DNA from: Candidatus Omnitrophota bacterium | GTDB taxonomy: Bacteria > Omnitrophota > Gorgyraeia > Zapsychrales > Fredricksoniimonadaceae | NCBI GenBank assembly: GCA_016789035.1 | Contig: JAEUSC010000142.1 | Coordinates: 1-7,065, forward strand | Reading direction: 5' to 3' | Length of the DNA stretch: 7,065 nt | Part shown: positions 6,579 through 7,065 of the stretch, piece by piece | Layout: the number at the start of each line of letters is the position of its first letter | How positions within the stretch are numbered: the stretch's first letter is position 1 | Program-made: the position numbers and the translations under genes | The notes under the pieces: generated by a model | Databases searched by the model: none | Told to the model about the DNA's origin: nothing | Seen by the model: the letters and a program-made list of their open reading frames with translations, nothing else

Positions 6579-7065
6579 TAAAGTCCCACCGGTATGGCAA
6601 TCATTCGGCCGATTTTATGGTCGGATCTTCCGTCGGAATATTGAATTTCCACATAAATGGAGCTGGGAACAATCTCTTGAATTTTGGCATATGGTTGAGC
6701 ACCGTGATCACCCGGCAAAAAATATGTAAACTTTAGACTGTCGATCGATTTAACAAGCACTTTCTCCTCGGCAAAACGCTCCCGTAAGGCATTGGCATAA
6801 TTGGCCTGCGCCCGACGGATTAGATGATTTTCGTAGTCATAATAATATTTCACCGATCCCATCTGAACGATCCGCTCCTCCCCGGACTGAATGGAACGAT
6901 CATCAGCCCTGACGCTGACAAAGGTAGGAACAATGATCTTGTTTTCCAACCCCTGAAATGGAATCGACTTAAAATAAAAGGCATTTCTTAAATCTTCAGA
7001 GAATTTGTCGAGAAATATGTTCACATCTTCTTCAATGCCGGACCGGCGAGAATACTCCCACAGTT
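6578..7065 (-). CDS. GspJ-like minor pseudopilin, 5'-partial
   Basis: This is the C-terminal 161 codons of a protein whose frame is open to the right edge; the prepilin leader and membrane helix lie beyond the window. The visible part fits the PulJ/GspJ pattern: a Trp-containing helix end (LWEYSRRSG), a helix with FSEDLRNAFYF, then the strand FQGLENKIIVPTFV, the short VKYYYDYENHLIRRAQ and VLVKSIDSLKFTYF, and a closing YVEIQYSDG segment. GspJ forms the pseudopilus tip complex with GspI and GspK. The location immediately upstream of gspK, with 10 bases between, is the canonical T2SS order and supports J over H or I. A GTG at 7024 is an internal codon and not the start. The assignment rests on weakly conserved features plus context, so another minor pseudopilin is possible. 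Confidence 0.75.
   Translation of the reverse strand, partial: LWEYSRRSGIEEDVNIFLDKFSEDLRNAFYFKSIPFQGLENKIIVPTFVSVRADDRSIQSGEERIVQMGSVKYYYDYENHLIRRAQANYANALRERFAEEKVLVKSIDSLKFTYFLPGDHGAQPYAKIQEIVPSSIYVEIQYSDGRSDHKIGRMIAIPVGL

Noticed and set aside
6568..6600. TTG start giving an 11-residue N-terminal extension of the GspK-like protein
   Set aside because: It has no ribosome site, overlaps the gspJ end by 23 bases, and would lengthen the prepilin leader to 31 residues. ATG 6567 is better placed.
6407..6736. 109-codon + strand open frame across the gspJ-gspK boundary
   Set aside because: It is antisense to two well-supported pseudopilin genes, has no recognisable domain and is best explained as a shadow frame.

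Overview
The window looks like part of the chromosome of a diderm bacterium. It encodes inner-membrane and pseudopilin components of a type II secretion (T2SS) or closely related type IV pilus-like machine, next to a bacterial STT3/PglB-like oligosaccharyltransferase. This pairing, and the long helical insert before the first acidic motif of the STT3 protein, would fit Candidatus Omnitrophota or another PVC or deltaproteobacterial-type lineage. That placement is an inference from remembered family patterns, with low to moderate confidence.

Layout. Bases 1-2427 (+ strand) hold a 5'-truncated STT3-family oligosaccharyltransferase; its frame is open to the left edge. It converges, with a 3-base gap, on a minus-strand cluster that fills the rest of the window. 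Read in transcription order (right to left), the cluster is: gspJ-like minor pseudopilin (7065-6578, 5' end outside the window), gspK-like minor pseudopilin (6567-5512), a GspL/PilM-PilN-type actin-like platform protein (5444-3945), a GspM/PilO-like protein (3948-3331), and a secreted or periplasmic TPR protein (3300-2431). J-K-L-M is the canonical T2SS gene order, with the TPR gene where GspN or later genes would sit. gspL and gspM overlap by ATGA. gspJ and gspK are 10 bases apart. The 67-base gspK-gspL gap carries a good sigma70-like promoter candidate. The 30-base gspM-TPR gap carries a perfect 8-base inverted repeat.

How the genes work together. J and K would form the tip of the pseudopilus. 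L and M would anchor the pseudopilus assembly ATPase and platform in the inner membrane. The TPR protein is probably an accessory protein acting in the periplasm. The STT3 protein would transfer lipid-linked glycan to proteins on the periplasmic face. It is on the opposite strand, so a functional link to the secretion machine is only a possibility.

The main points for a second look are the STT3 'WWD' sequon-binding motif, which reads WWPPG here, the intergenic hairpin at 3311-3327, the internal promoter before gspL, and the TPR gene closing the cluster. No RNA gene, mobile element, CRISPR array or convincing long repeat was seen. There is no stretch over 300 bases without a gene.
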